Shown in pieces: positions 1 through 13,200 of a stretch of 59,838 nt of DNA. Under the pieces are notes generated by a model, which was given only the letters and a program-made list of their open reading frames with translations, did no database searches and had not been told where the DNA came from. A program made the translations under genes and the position numbers. Numbering within the stretch: position 1 is the first letter of the stretch; every line of letters starts with the position of its first letter. Location of the stretch: positions 1 to 59,838 of the forward strand of contig KN890729.1 in the NCBI GenBank assembly GCA_000934455.1. Direction: 5' to 3'. This DNA is from Apostichopus parvimensis (lineage: Eukaryota; Echinodermata; Holothuroidea; Aspidochirotida; Stichopodidae).

Positions 1-700
1 CCTCCCCTTAGACCCCTCCCCCATGTCAGTCTCCAGCAAAACAACCCCCATGAACAAATCCTGGCTACGCGCCTGCTATAGAGTCCCCTGTCCCAGAGCA
101 TGAAAGTGAAAAACGAATATTGTGCTTCCTTAATTTGTCGAGGAAAGAGAAATGAGGTCAGATACTGACCATGAACTGCCCCTAGTGCATAAAGATCCTT
201 GCCCTATGGTCATGAACGGGGTTACCGGCAGTGACATCGCCACTCTTGGGGGCACAGGAAGGGCACAGCACTTAATTAGAGGGGCTTACTGTTTGTATGT
301 GAATGCCGTCCTGGGGGAGGGGTCTAATGGAAGGGAGCACCCCCTCCCCTTAGAGAAATTTGTGATAAATTAATGGTCCTTAGATGCAATCTGGTGCTAT
401 ATTTTGAAGTCACTTTACGTTCGAGAATTTTCGGGCTTAGTTTGTCCGATATTTATGTTATAATTGAAGCGGATAAAAAAGTTATACAAAATATGGAAAT
501 TAACCCTAATGTTTGTAAATAATTAAGGGTCATTAGATGCAATTTGGTACTATCTGGTGATTACCTATGCCTGCGTGCCTGGTCTGGGGAAAGTGTTAAT
601 CGGCATCTGAGGGGGGGGGGGGGGGGGGGAATTTTTAGGGAGGGCACGTGCCCGCCCCCCGGCCCCCCCCCCAGGCCACTCTAGAGGACGCCACTGTTTA
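1..700. repeat. Left-edge composite of degraded GC-rich repeats
   Basis: No gene is visible here. The stretch mixes C- and G-rich blocks (pure G run near 611-630, C blocks at 650-675) with phrases that recur elsewhere in the window, such as 'gggggaggggtctaa' and 'ttagatgcaatttggt', which also occur inside the hAT-like MITE at 7987-8326. This suggests remnants of related non-autonomous DNA elements. The 73-codon open frame at 152-373 has no recognisable domain and lies in repeat sequence, so I do not call it a gene. Confidence 0.5.
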
Positions 701-1262
701 CCAGTAAATACACGGGGAACCCATGTGGACAACACACCATACTGCTGATTGGTATTACATAATCCTCATGTTCTACGGTAATAACCAGTTATAGCTTATC
801 GGCCCATAATTGATTAGTCAGCGATAGGTATTATACGCGTTTCTAAATGTTTTGATTAATCTGTTCCACCCATTCCACATTCTTCCCCCTCAGATGAATG
901 GCAGTAAGCGCCCAATCAGACCATAGTCGTATCATATTGTTTTCTGGCAGAAATCCAAAATTGGTATTTACCATTAAATTATTGAATGAAAATGTTTTGA
1001 AAAGGCGTGGTAATGGTACGACGTCATGGAAGATTAGTCGAGTGCTAGTGGCACATGTGAACATATATAGTTCAGTTGCAGTTGTCACGTACAGTATTAC
1101 ACAATATTACTTCAGCCTAAGCTCTAAATTTAGCAACAACTATATCAGTTCATGAAAGTAGCCTATCGTTAGAGACAGTACAAGGCAGACGAAAGACAAG
1201 TTATGCCAGTAGTCTGTGAGATATCTTTGAAAACTTGTTAAGGTCTAAACCTATCCAGGAAG

Positions 1263-4200
1263 ATGACTAAAAGAAGAATTGCGGAGATCGAGAAGCAACA
1301 TTTTGTTGGTGTGAATGAACAAGAAGTCGAAGACATCACTCTCGAATTTTTCTACAAACCGCATACACTGACACTTCTTTGTGTGGCTATTGCTACAACG
1401 TTATATTTTGCATTCACTAGGTAAGCCAAGACTAACGAGTAACGTTAGGCCTAGCCAAGGCATAACAGCTATTGTATGTAGGCTAGTTCCATTAAATTGG
1501 TAACGGAGATCTAGTAGTAGTAGGCCTACTAACTTACTTAGGTAATGTACTCATGGGCCTACCTTAGTATGTAGGCCTAGGCCTACCGCCTATGGCAAAA
1601 TTAGGCTTGGCCTAAGTAACATTACTATTATTACTAGCTGTACGGCCAAGAAGGGTATTGTCCATGAAAACCATAATCGTCTAGCCTAGGCAAACATTAA
1701 GACTGTTTTGGCTATGGACTAATCATCTCTTCTCTTTCCATTTCAAACCAGGAAGAGAGAAAAAGTATAAGTACGGGTCGTACTAATTAGCGTCAACAGG
1801 CACATTTCACGACAACTCAAGACAACTCAAGACAACTCAAGACAACTCAAGACAACAAGTTTAAAATACCATCCAATACAATGGTTGTAATCAAAGTGTA
1901 TCTGGAAAAACGTTTAAAACTGACTGGAACCATCGTGCATACATATTTTCACGGGAAAAAATGTTTTTGTCGTAAAAATCGTCAACTTTCTCCGTCCGTA
2001 GAATTGGACGACCTGATGCTATTGCTCTTGCGCAATGACATTGGACCGCACCATTACAGAATAAAATACACGGAGAGAATAATAAAACCAGGCAAAATGA
2101 TAGTAAGCAAGACTCTGTAAAAATTAATAAAAACATATGTAAATTTCAATGGAAAAACAATAAGAAATATTCATTATTTTAAAAACATTCAATGATTTGA
2201 TTGATTTGGAGTTCATTCATCATACTACTTTGGTGGCACTTTCTTACTACGTCAACCCACCTTACCGACACTGTACACAAAGGTAGTTCCCAAACCCTAA
2301 CACAAACCCACCCATATCATAATGGTGCGGTCCAATTCTACGGATGGAGAAAGTTGACTATTTTTACAAAAAAAACATTTTTTTCCCGTGAAAAATATGT
2401 ATGCATGATGGTTTCAGTCAGTTTTAAATGTGTTTCCAGATACACTCTGATTACAACCATTGTATTTGATGGTATTTTAACCTTGTTGTCTTGAGTTGTC
2501 GTGAAATGGGCCTGTTGACGCTAATTAGTATGACCGATAAGTACAGTATCCAAGAAATACCCTATATTCAGACTTGTAAACTCTCTGTATGAACTGTGTG
2601 TTATGTACTGTACAACTACAACTTACAAGTAACTGACTCAATATGTATGTGGTATTGGTAGCATACGGAAACTGCTTGTGTCCCCTAAGTTTGTTTACTA
2701 AGTGTATGTTATGTACATTAGGTGCTCTGATAACACATAGCTGCCTTGTTCGTATTTAAAATTGTAACCACTTGACTTATTTAATGCAATTTAATTCAAT
2801 TAACAAAAAAGGCTCATTAATTTCATAGTCGTAGTCATAGGCTCATTTTTAATTTAGGACATTCCATACAAAATCAACCAAATTTCCAAAAATCTTGGCA
2901 GGCCACCTCTGGGAATTGGCTAATTTTTGCATCACTTGTAAAAATTAGTGAGTTAGGAAGGTCTGCAAAATTTGAGCGTCCCCACAGGATTAATATGTTA
3001 TATTATGTTATAGATAACAGACAGATACCTCTAGAGCTATAAAAACTTTGTTAGGAACCAGGTCCTATAGATCATTCCTTGCCCCCCTAACAGAATCCAC
3101 TTACATGAAGCCAGGTACAACATGTACTTCTTCAGTTCTAAGCAAAGGTCTATGGCAAATTGCAGCCTCGACAAACATGGCATACTGTACATGTAATTGA
3201 TGGTAATCAGTGGCACATTGCTACTTTTATGTAGTTTAGAGGTGCACTTTGATGTTAGTTTGAACTTCATGAGAAAGTCTGAGACTCAGGCTGGTGTATT
3301 GTCTTGGCCAATGCATTGGAGAAAACAATGTTTCAATACCTATAACATATTGTTTGCATGTCCAATGAGGTGAGGTTGCTGTATGTACATATTTTAGGAG
3401 AGCAGCTTTTAACTAAACATACAGTACATGAGAGGTTCAAGTGTTTGCAGAAAGGAAACATAGCTCACTTCTGTTGTATTTATATTGTGGGCCGTAAACT
3501 TGAAAAAGAAAGGAAAGTTGTATAAAGTGATCTTGCCCGTCATTTTCAAGACTAATGATTTTGCACTTACGGTCGGGAAGCAAGGTCTATTAATGCGTCA
3601 TTCCCCAAACGTTCCAATATAAAACTTCAACTGTGAAGTAAGTTTCACTATACGACATAGCAATGTTGGCCCATATACATGTATGTCGAGGTCATATGTT
3701 GTCAAAGGCAAATCAAATGCCACATTCAATAGACATTATCTCCCAAAGGGAGTAACCAGTACTGTACCTGTATATGGCTCAATTATACTAGCATCATCTT
3801 ACGATCCCTATAGGCTGGTGGTAACATGACAATTTGTCCCGTGTAGCTTTCTTTGTTGACAGGTACGACAGGGCCAAAACCAGCCCAGCAAAAATGGTGG
3901 TGTGAAATTTTTCCATACCTGAGGCCATATATATCTCCATCTCTTAGATCTTTTAGATTTTCGTGTTTGAAATCTTTGGCCCAAGGCAGCCATTTTCATG
4001 ACAGTAGCATGTTGAATCAAGAATATAGACCGAAATATGGACTGAAAGTTTGTACTTTGTGATAGGGGCACACTCGGTCACCCAAACAGTGGGTGCAGCA
4101 CCTCAACTTTGAACAGCTGTAACTCAGACAGTACAAGGCTGAGGCCACTTGATATTTTGCAGACCTTCTTAACTCACTAAGATCTGCAAATGATGCAAAA

Positions 4201-7200
4201 AATGAGTCACATCCAAGAGGTGGCCTGCCAGGGTTGGAAAACCTTGCAAACCTTCCGAACCAGGTTCGCGGAAAATCCGCGATGCTCACAGGAAATCCAG
4301 CCTGGCTGAAGAAAAAAAAACGAAAATGGAAAAAAAAATACAAAGGAAAAAGAGTACATCTGTAAAAACCAACAAGTAAAATTTCACAAGAAAAGAAGTT
4401 TCAGAAACGAAAGGAATGTAATCAGAGAGTGTGCTCTCAATTTTAGGTCAGACTAGCCAAGCCTTTGGTTGATTCTGAATGGAATGACCCATTTTGAGGC
4501 ACTTTAGGAGACACTTAAACCCCTGATTCTAAAATAACAAATTACGACGCAATGCACAGGGCACACGCTCTGCCCTTGAACCTGATTGGTCCAAACTGAT
4601 AGCTAACTCCTCACCCAACTCTTGATTGGTTGAGTGCCAACCCGATACAACCCGATATGCAGTAGAGCACATGCAAATGGGCACTCAACCAATTTGAACC
4701 AGTTTGGCGGTCTTCCAGCTCCACAAACCGAATCATTCAAAACAAATCTGTACACGCTTCTAAGGGCGTGATTCATAGCCCACCACACCACAGAGCAAAC
4801 CACCAAAACGCGAGCCATGTGTGACGTCATAATAACAACAAGTAAACAATATGTTAACACAAACTAGAATACACTTCACACCAATACCAGGGTCTACCCA
4901 GGGATTTCTCTCGTGTGAGATATAGTACTGTAACTGGTTTGTGACGCTGAAGGGCAAGAGTACATTGGGGGAGGGGGGGGGGGTCTAGGGACATTGTCAC
5001 CTGGAGAATTTTGTTATTTTACGTCCTAATGTCAATCATCTTATAACATTAAATTCTATGCAAATGCTATGTTAATAAGGCAGAAGAACTTTTTATTTTT
5101 ATTGCTATAATTTAGTATCACAGCCAATTTTTCAATGTCAGATGATGTCATGGGTTAAAAAAGTTGGATTGCAATCATCGCTTTTTTTAAGTGTCGAAAG
5201 AAGGTTTCAGACATACTTTGTTACGTCATCGAAGTACAGGATAGGTACTGTATGGTGGTCTACCAGTCTACCAGTACTGCAACAGTGTAGTACACACTGT
5301 ACCCAATGGAACCTTCCTGTACCTGTACTGTATGTCATCCAGTAAGTTTGAAAACTCTCTTTAAAGCCTGTACTACTGACTCACATGTTTAAAAATACGT
5401 TTACAATGCCTTCCATTGTTGTTGTGTCACCGATGTGTCAAACAGGGAAGGGAACGAGGAACTTGCCAGGACTTCCGGCTTTGTTTTCATGACCTGCATT
5501 GAAAGTTTTGAAACAGAAGGTTTAACTTCCCACTACAAAGATTGGGCCTTTCTATGGACTTTTACTATACGGTGCAGCAATAATAATAACAATAATAATA
5601 ATAATAATAATGATGTAGATTTATATAGCACCACTCCAGGATACGAGTAACTCCCCATGGCGCTTAACAAAGTTGAAAGCATCAACAATGAAATGCAGTT
5701 CACACAAAAAGTGAGTCTTCAGTAAACTGGAAAATTGGAAAAGGGCACAGGATTTGAACCTGTGTCCTTAGTGTTACAGCAAATATACACTGTGCCCTAT
5801 AAATGGAGGCTAAACCAACCCTTAGTTGATGGTGGTCACTATACACAGTAGATACAGTAGCTGTCCCTTTGCTTGGCGGGAGGGGGAGGAGGGAGGGTGG
5901 GCACCGGTCAAGAAGCACAGTGCCTGGCATTCTGTGTAACCACGGATCACACCACAATTTTGTTTGATACAACCCAAAAAGTGGTAGAGACTCAGAAGAT
6001 ATTTCAAGAGAAATATCGAGGCTTGTGATGTCGGCATCTGTTACAAGTGTTAAGTTGTTGAACAACTGAAGAACTTATGAAGAAATTATGCACCATACTT
6101 ACAACAGTTGATACATGGTATTTGTAACTCTGCAAGGGAATGTTATTTCAATACTTTTCCCATATTTTTCTCTCTCCCTAAAATACAGAACCCACGAGGT
6201 CTCATCAGAACAGAATATATCAAATGGTCTTTGCTGTGTGGCATTCTTTTTCCTCATCATAGGCCTTCTGACATTTCCAAATGGTAAGAGCAAGTTTAAG
6301 TGTATAGGAAATTTGTTTTAATTTAATAATTTATGAAAATTTTATAATAATATGTGCATAAGTACTACAGAATCCTGATTTTCATTTTTTTGATGAAACT
6401 TCTGTAGCCTGTCTGTGTGTTGGACACCTAAAAGTATATATACCATGTTTGTAAACAACAACAACAACTGGCAGGTATATTAACCACCAATGGTTACCCC
6501 TTCTATTGATAGACATTCTCTGCATCAGAATGCTTTCAATAGAGTCAAGTCGTTTCGGCAACAGACTTGCTATCTACAGTAGGCCCATCATGTTACGTTG
6601 TGTCCTTGGGCATGGCACTTGTAAATTTAGTTGGGTGTACCAGGTTGTGGCTGCAGTCAATGTCCAGTCCCTCAGGGGACACATGGAAGTGGGCACAAGA
6701 CTGCCCAGGGAGTCACTGTTTAAATTGTGCACAAGTATATGGGGCATGTGGGTGTGAGTGTGACCAGTTATCAACTACCCTTGAAGAGTTATGTGTTGTA
6801 AGGTCATGTGAGGCCTTAGCCTTGTGCTAGACTTTCATCTTTGGATGATGAATGCATTCTCCTTCCTACACCCCCTCCCTCCTCGCCCTCCCTCCTCGCC
6901 CTCCCTCCTCTCCTCCCTCCCCTCCCTCCTCTCCCTCCCTCCTTCCTCCCTCCTCCTTCATCACTGACTTACGTAAATCGTTGGAAATGTTTGTTCAAGT
7001 AACTTCAGTTTTGACAATGTAACTTTGCGACTTGACTAATGACTATTAAAAGGAGACCAAACCGTCTTTATTGGTCTAGATGTGATAGAGATAAAGTTCT
7101 GACATGAATCTTCCCCAAACAGATGAAAAAAATATTCAGTCAAGAGATGGCAGAAGATTGATCAAGTCTAAAATGAGATCATCCAGCCACATGTTCTTCA

Positions 7201-10200
7201 ATCTGTTATTGGTTTTTCTTTATTGATTACTGTATTTTCTATCAATTTTCTGTCATTTCAGGACCATTCACAAGACCTCACCCTGCAATCTGGAGAGTTG
7301 TCTTTGGTAAGCATTGAGTCATACGTCATCCTCAAGGACATAATTTATACGGTATCTGGTATCCTGTATCCCATTGCAAAAATGCCATGTAAACTGTGGC
7401 AACTTGAACGAAAATAGACAAAAATATATGTTTTAGAGTGGATTTTATTTAGTTTTTCAAGCATTTTGTGACAACTTGGGTACGGATATGTCGACGAACT
7501 CATTTCGTTGACTGTCGATTGTTTTACCAACTACTAATGCATGTGTTTTATACTGTATGCTCTTAAAGTCTAGGGACAGAAAAATGAAAGGGCCCCCCTT
7601 TTACTGGCATGTACAGCAGAAACCACCGGCATTTATCCAGTAAATTGCACCACTTCTTAAAGCCTGCGCTACTGAAGTAGTCATTTTCGTTCTTTCTTTA
7701 TTTTAAGGAATTCAGGGTATTTGTTCTTGTTCAGCATAAATTACACTACTAAATTACACTACTAAAGTTGCAGAAGTTGCACCATTTCATTTGAGAAGTT
7801 TGTTGTTCTCCACCGATTGTTCGTGGTGGTAGGAAGAGGAATAAGTTGACAATGATCTACTGTACTGTAGCACTCATAACCAGAACACAGTATACTTGTA
7901 CAGTATGTAGTCTAAATTGTGCTTTGACCTGAATGTAGTACTTCCTTCAATTTAAACAAACCAATACACAGGTCTACTGTTTAACACAGTGGCGTAGGAA
8001 GGTACTTTTGAGCAGGGGGGCTGAAGACTGATGGCTCGCCTGGGGGAGGGGTCTAAGGGGTCTTGGAAATTTTTTGCATTTCCAGGTGGTCTCAGATGCA
8101 ATTTGGTGCATTATAGCACACTTCAACACCCACTCCATTTTGTAAATAATTTTGCATTTTCACCTGGACTTAGATGCAATTTGGTGCTCCAAATGAGATT
8201 TTTTTTCTCATTTGGAAATGAAAAAGGGGTTTTCTGACTAGCGGGGGGCGAAATGATACTTCCGCCCCCATATTTTTCACTGGGGGGGGCTGGTGCCCCC
8301 TCAGCCCCCCGGTTCCTACACCCTTGGTTTAACATATCTTTATCAAGTGTACTTTTTTAGTCAGTACTTCCTCGGTTGGCTCGCTGGTCCGTACCAAGTA
8401 GTGGTGATTAAATATATAACAATATCATGGTAACGTTATAATATACTGTAAGGTTAATTGAACCCAGGGAGTCCATTAGATGCAATATAACAGTAGTGTT
8501 CATGTTTTTGATGCAGTTGGGGGAGGGAGGGGGGAGGGGGTCCATTGAAGGGGGATGTCACTGTTTTTGTTGTTGGGAGATGAGGTGTAGGTTTCTTTGT
8601 TTAATGGCTCTAAAAAGAAGCTTGTTTAATTTAGCATGACTGCACTGCAGGTATGTAATGAAGCCCTATCTCTGTTGGTATTTTGAGGATGCTGGGCCAT
8701 CGTATAGGGACATTAAAGACTAAAGCATTAGTGTAAGACTGATTCACTTAACCATGTAAATTTGTCCGATACCGTATATTCAGAGAGAAGAGGCTTGATT
8801 CAAGGCTGTTATTCATCCGATAATCATCATATGGTTAAGATAAACGACCGCAATGCTTTCTAGCCTCTGGGAAAAAACAAATTGATATTTTTATTTTTAT
8901 TTTTATTTATTTTATTTTATTTTTATATTATTTTTTATTTTTATACAAATTTATATTTTCCACTCTTGTCATCTCTTTCAGGTATCAGTGTGATGTACAT
9001 GCTTCTCCTGGTCTTTGTCCTCTTTCAAAATTATCAAGATGTCAGGAAAATGTTATTCTGGGTCTTCCCAGACCTCGAGACTTTTGCTCCTCCAGAAAAG
9101 GTAATTGTGACCTTTAACCTTTGTAAACAGTGGTCAGTTTTAATCTGACCTTTGAACTCTTTGTCTGACATTAATGTGATAGACAGCAACCTCTTTGCTT
9201 GTCGTCAAACCTCTTGAAAAATGATCAAGATATCAGAAAGATATTCTGGGGGAAAAATATTCTCTTCTGGGTCTTTCCAGACCTTCAAAGTAATCATCCT
9301 GTAGAAAAGGGAACTAGTACTGTGACCTTTGACCTTTCTAAATGATGATGATGTTTATTTACCTTTGACCTCCCTGCCTGAACAGGGATTTATATTTACA
9401 TAATCTATCCATTGACCTTGTTGCATGGTGTTAATCTGACCGCCTGACACATGATATAAATGATAGTAATCTTCTTCCCAGCCAAATCTGTGTTCTACGG
9501 TCTACAATGTTTAATATTATTCATTATAAACCAGCATACTTGTACACCCATCCTGTCCAATTTAGTGGATATGCTGTAAATTTTCTGCTGTAAAAACTAC
9601 ATTCTTATCAGTTATCAGAATCTCGTACCACAAACTAAAAATAATAAATTTTAAGAATGTAAAGTTGTAATCATTTTCTATCTGGCAATAGCAATTTGCC
9701 CAAAATGTCCCTATTTTCCTGTTGAAGCGTTTAATATGAAATTAGGAATGATATCCTAACAGAGTAGGCAGGGCACTATGGTGATGTAACCGTGCACTAA
9801 GAGAATGTACCTGATCTTCCGGGAAACTTTTCCACATTATGGCTTATTTTTGACCAGCTTTCCATCATCATTCTTTGTAATATCCTCTAATCACCTTCAT
9901 TTTAATGAGAGGATTTAAGTACAGATTGAGTACCCTAGCTATTTAAGCTTATTGCTTGAAGTCCTCCTAGTGTGAGTGCCCTGTGTGGCTGCACTACTAT
10001 CTTGCTCTGATTGAGTTTGATAATTTTGTAGTTATATTTAACTTTTTGGTCATAAAAGTTATATCTATGTGCAAAATTAACATCCTTGATCAACTGGATC
10101 TACTTTGATTCTTTGGATGGTTATGCATTTTTGTGAATTTTGTGAACATATTTTTATGTGTGATGTTACTTTTGGACTGTACTGCTAACACACAGTTTTT

Positions 10201-13200
10201 GACTACATATTGATTGTGATCAACTTTGAGTGAACTTCTACACACACATGGCTAAGTGTCCATTGTACTCTTTTTGCTGGTGGAGTTTGTGCGCGTTATA
10301 AATCCACACTATTATGATTAATATTATTATTAAACACATTCAATGACTCTCTCCGTATCTCTTCTTCTCCCTGTCGTCGTGTTCAGGAGTACGCCGTAAA
10401 CTGCTCAGACGTCAGTTTAGTTAGGATATGGGGCCACGTCGATTGGTTCGCATTCTGTCACTTCGGCGGCTGGGCGCTGAAAGCGATGTTAATGAGGCAT
10501 TATGGGATACTTTGGACCATCAGCATCATGTGGGAGATAACTGAGGTGAGTTTTAAAAAGGTTTATTGGATTTAGTGAGTTCCTCCCTTCCAGTGCGGTT
10601 TACCCTCTAATGTAGAGTGTTATCGAAAACAGCTGAAAATGTTGTGAAGGTATGAAACACTTAATATTCAGGCATGAGCTTTTTCCGCGTATTCGCGGAA
10701 TATCCGTGATTTATTTTCTATCTCGGGGACAAAAACTATTATCCTAACACACTGTAGCATATGCAAACTGGAGCCTATACCGCAATTTTTGCAAAGTTCT
10801 GTGATTTTTTTTTTTACCCCAGGCTCATCCCTGTATATTGGAACAGCTCTGTTAAAATGTCACTACAGTGGTACTGTCAGATATACAAGTGAGCCAATAT
10901 AATGGTCACTTGTGCTTAGGGTGGCAAGAATGTCTGGCATAAGGCCGGATAGTCCGTCGTTGGGCAGGACAGTCCAGCAATTCTGTTCACTATCCTCCAC
11001 ATTACGTGACCTCCTGCCGGTAATGGTCGACTAATTTATTGCACAAGATTCCAACAGGTAGCTTACTGCTGCCTTTGAAGAAATTTGTATCACATTTTTA
11101 AGACATTTCAAGTGTCTAATTTTGTCCTTCTAATTATATAAAAATCACTTGGTGGCTGTGAACCTCAAAGAAATTACCTTTGAGCAGAAGAAGAAAAAAA
11201 AGGGATTAACTGTAGGGCGTATATCTGGGACTCAGAAATTACGATTGGAGCCGTTGAAATTTTTTGATGCGATGATGAAAACTTGCTTCCTTTTTTTTTT
11301 TTCACAGTTCTTTTATATTCACCTACTACCAAACTTTGCCGAATGTTGGTGGGACGCTCTTCTGCTGGACGTACTGGTCTGCAACGGACTCGGTATATAC
11401 TTCGGAATGAAAGTAGGGGATTGGTTGGAGATCAGGAATTACCACTGGGACAGTATCAAGTGAGTCACAATTCATTTATTAATGTCGTCATCTCGATAAA
11501 GAGCTGCATTTTTAGGTGGAATTCATGATATGGACTTAGAAATATGGACGTAGCCATATGGGTGTACCCAAATGTGTGTGTGTGTGTATGCGAAGAAGAG
11601 GAAGAAAGGTACCTGAACACATTTATCAACTTTATTCCATCAAATTTGCCTCTAGGAATGAAACAATCAGGTTAATATTTTAGGAGAAGGGAACGAGGGA
11701 GGTGGGAGGTGGGAAGGAATGAGGAGGGATGAGGAGGCATTCATCATCCAAAGATTCCTTTTTTTTTTCTAAAGATAAATGATGTAAATGAAAAATATTA
11801 CATCACACAAAATTTTGCGGGATAATGCAGACTTTTTACACAAGATGAATAGGTTATCTTATAATAAATAGGTTATCTTATAATAAATTATCTTATTATA
11901 AGTAAAATTAAAACCAGGAGTATCTTCCAATGGTTGTAAATACAAAGATCCCTTAGCTTGAGATCAAGGTGTGCAAGCAGGGACTAAAATTTAGTTCTCA
12001 CTATTTTGTGTAACAGTCTTGAAGTTGATTTATTTCCCATAATTTCCCATAAAAGTGCTGGAAATGATTTGGTACTATGCACAGAAACAATTAACTGGTT
12101 ACATATTGTATAGTTTGGGCAGTTTACAGTCATAATAAAGAATTGTGACTAATAGCTATTTGTTTTAGTCCATAGTGCGATTTCTTTTGATAATTAAGGT
12201 ACTTTAGTTATCAGAAGCAATTTCACTATGGACTTGATCGATTTGAAATCTTTTGAAGAACCTTGATGTTTTTCATAATCAGTTTATTTCCCCTCCTTGT
12301 TTGGGAAGTAAAAACTAGGTAGGTCCCTCCTGTTAGGAAACGATCTGGGTTCATTCGGTAGACCAGTTTTACTCAAACATTGTATGCGCAGTTAGAAGTA
12401 CCTCGGCTGAAAATCAATCTGTCCTTTTTTTTCTTATTCCTTGCTAGGGACATCAAGACTACTTCAGGTAAAATTAAGAGGGCAGTGTTGCAGTTTACAC
12501 CGGCAAGGTGAGTTCCTCTCTTGTAACACACTTTCAATTTGAGGTAATTGATACAGCTTTATCTGTCTCTTGGTTTGAAATTAACTACATGAACTATGGA
12601 AAACTCACTGACTGAGATATTATAGACAGATTTGAAGAGAGCAAAGAAACTTTAGGATAGAACGAGATTTAACCAGTGGACCTCAGGATCTACAAACCGA
12701 CAAATCCAGCTGTTAGTTTGGGAGGATGTCTGTATACAGTGCCATTTTCTTTGTTGGGGTGCCAGCTAGAAGCCAGTGGACCTTGTTTACCATTTAACGA
12801 GGGGGAGCCCCCCTTCCCTCTAGGTTAGATCAATGCTAAAACAGAAAGTATAAGGGTTGGGATCTCCAAAGATTTTAGCCAAGAATGGAAAGATTTAGGA
12901 CGTCATGATATGCATCTGTTTGGGCGTGTCTATAATGGAATGCATAACACAGCTTTAAAGTGCAGTAAGAACACCACCTAGTTTTATAATCAAGATATCG
13001 CGCTGGAGTTTTCACCTGTTCATGCAGTGTAGTTTGTGAAACACAGAAGGTACTAGGGTAGGGAACCCAAAAGATATTAGCCCCAAAAAATGGAAAGATT
13101 TATGACGTCACAATGTGCATTGGTTTCGTGCATGTTCATAATGGAATGCAGTCTTGGAATGCTTTAAAGCACAGTAAGTTACCTTGAAAGAACACCTCGT

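Larger units (their letters stand above)
1421..6188 (+). other. PTDSS1 intron 1, filled with repeats
   Basis: This 4,768-base intron runs from AG|GTAAGC to ACAG. It contains a hAT-like foldback element (1775-2536), an inverted-repeat pair (about 2890-2980 and 4150-4256), and a SINE (5576-5830). TAGGCCTA-type palindromes cluster at 1545-1590 and a G run lies at 4969-4983. I see no additional exon. Confidence 0.7.

Noticed and set aside
5740-5830. A tRNA gene on the minus strand
   Set aside because: Only the T-arm and B box are convincing; D-arm and acceptor do not fold, and the ATT tail and second copy show a SINE.
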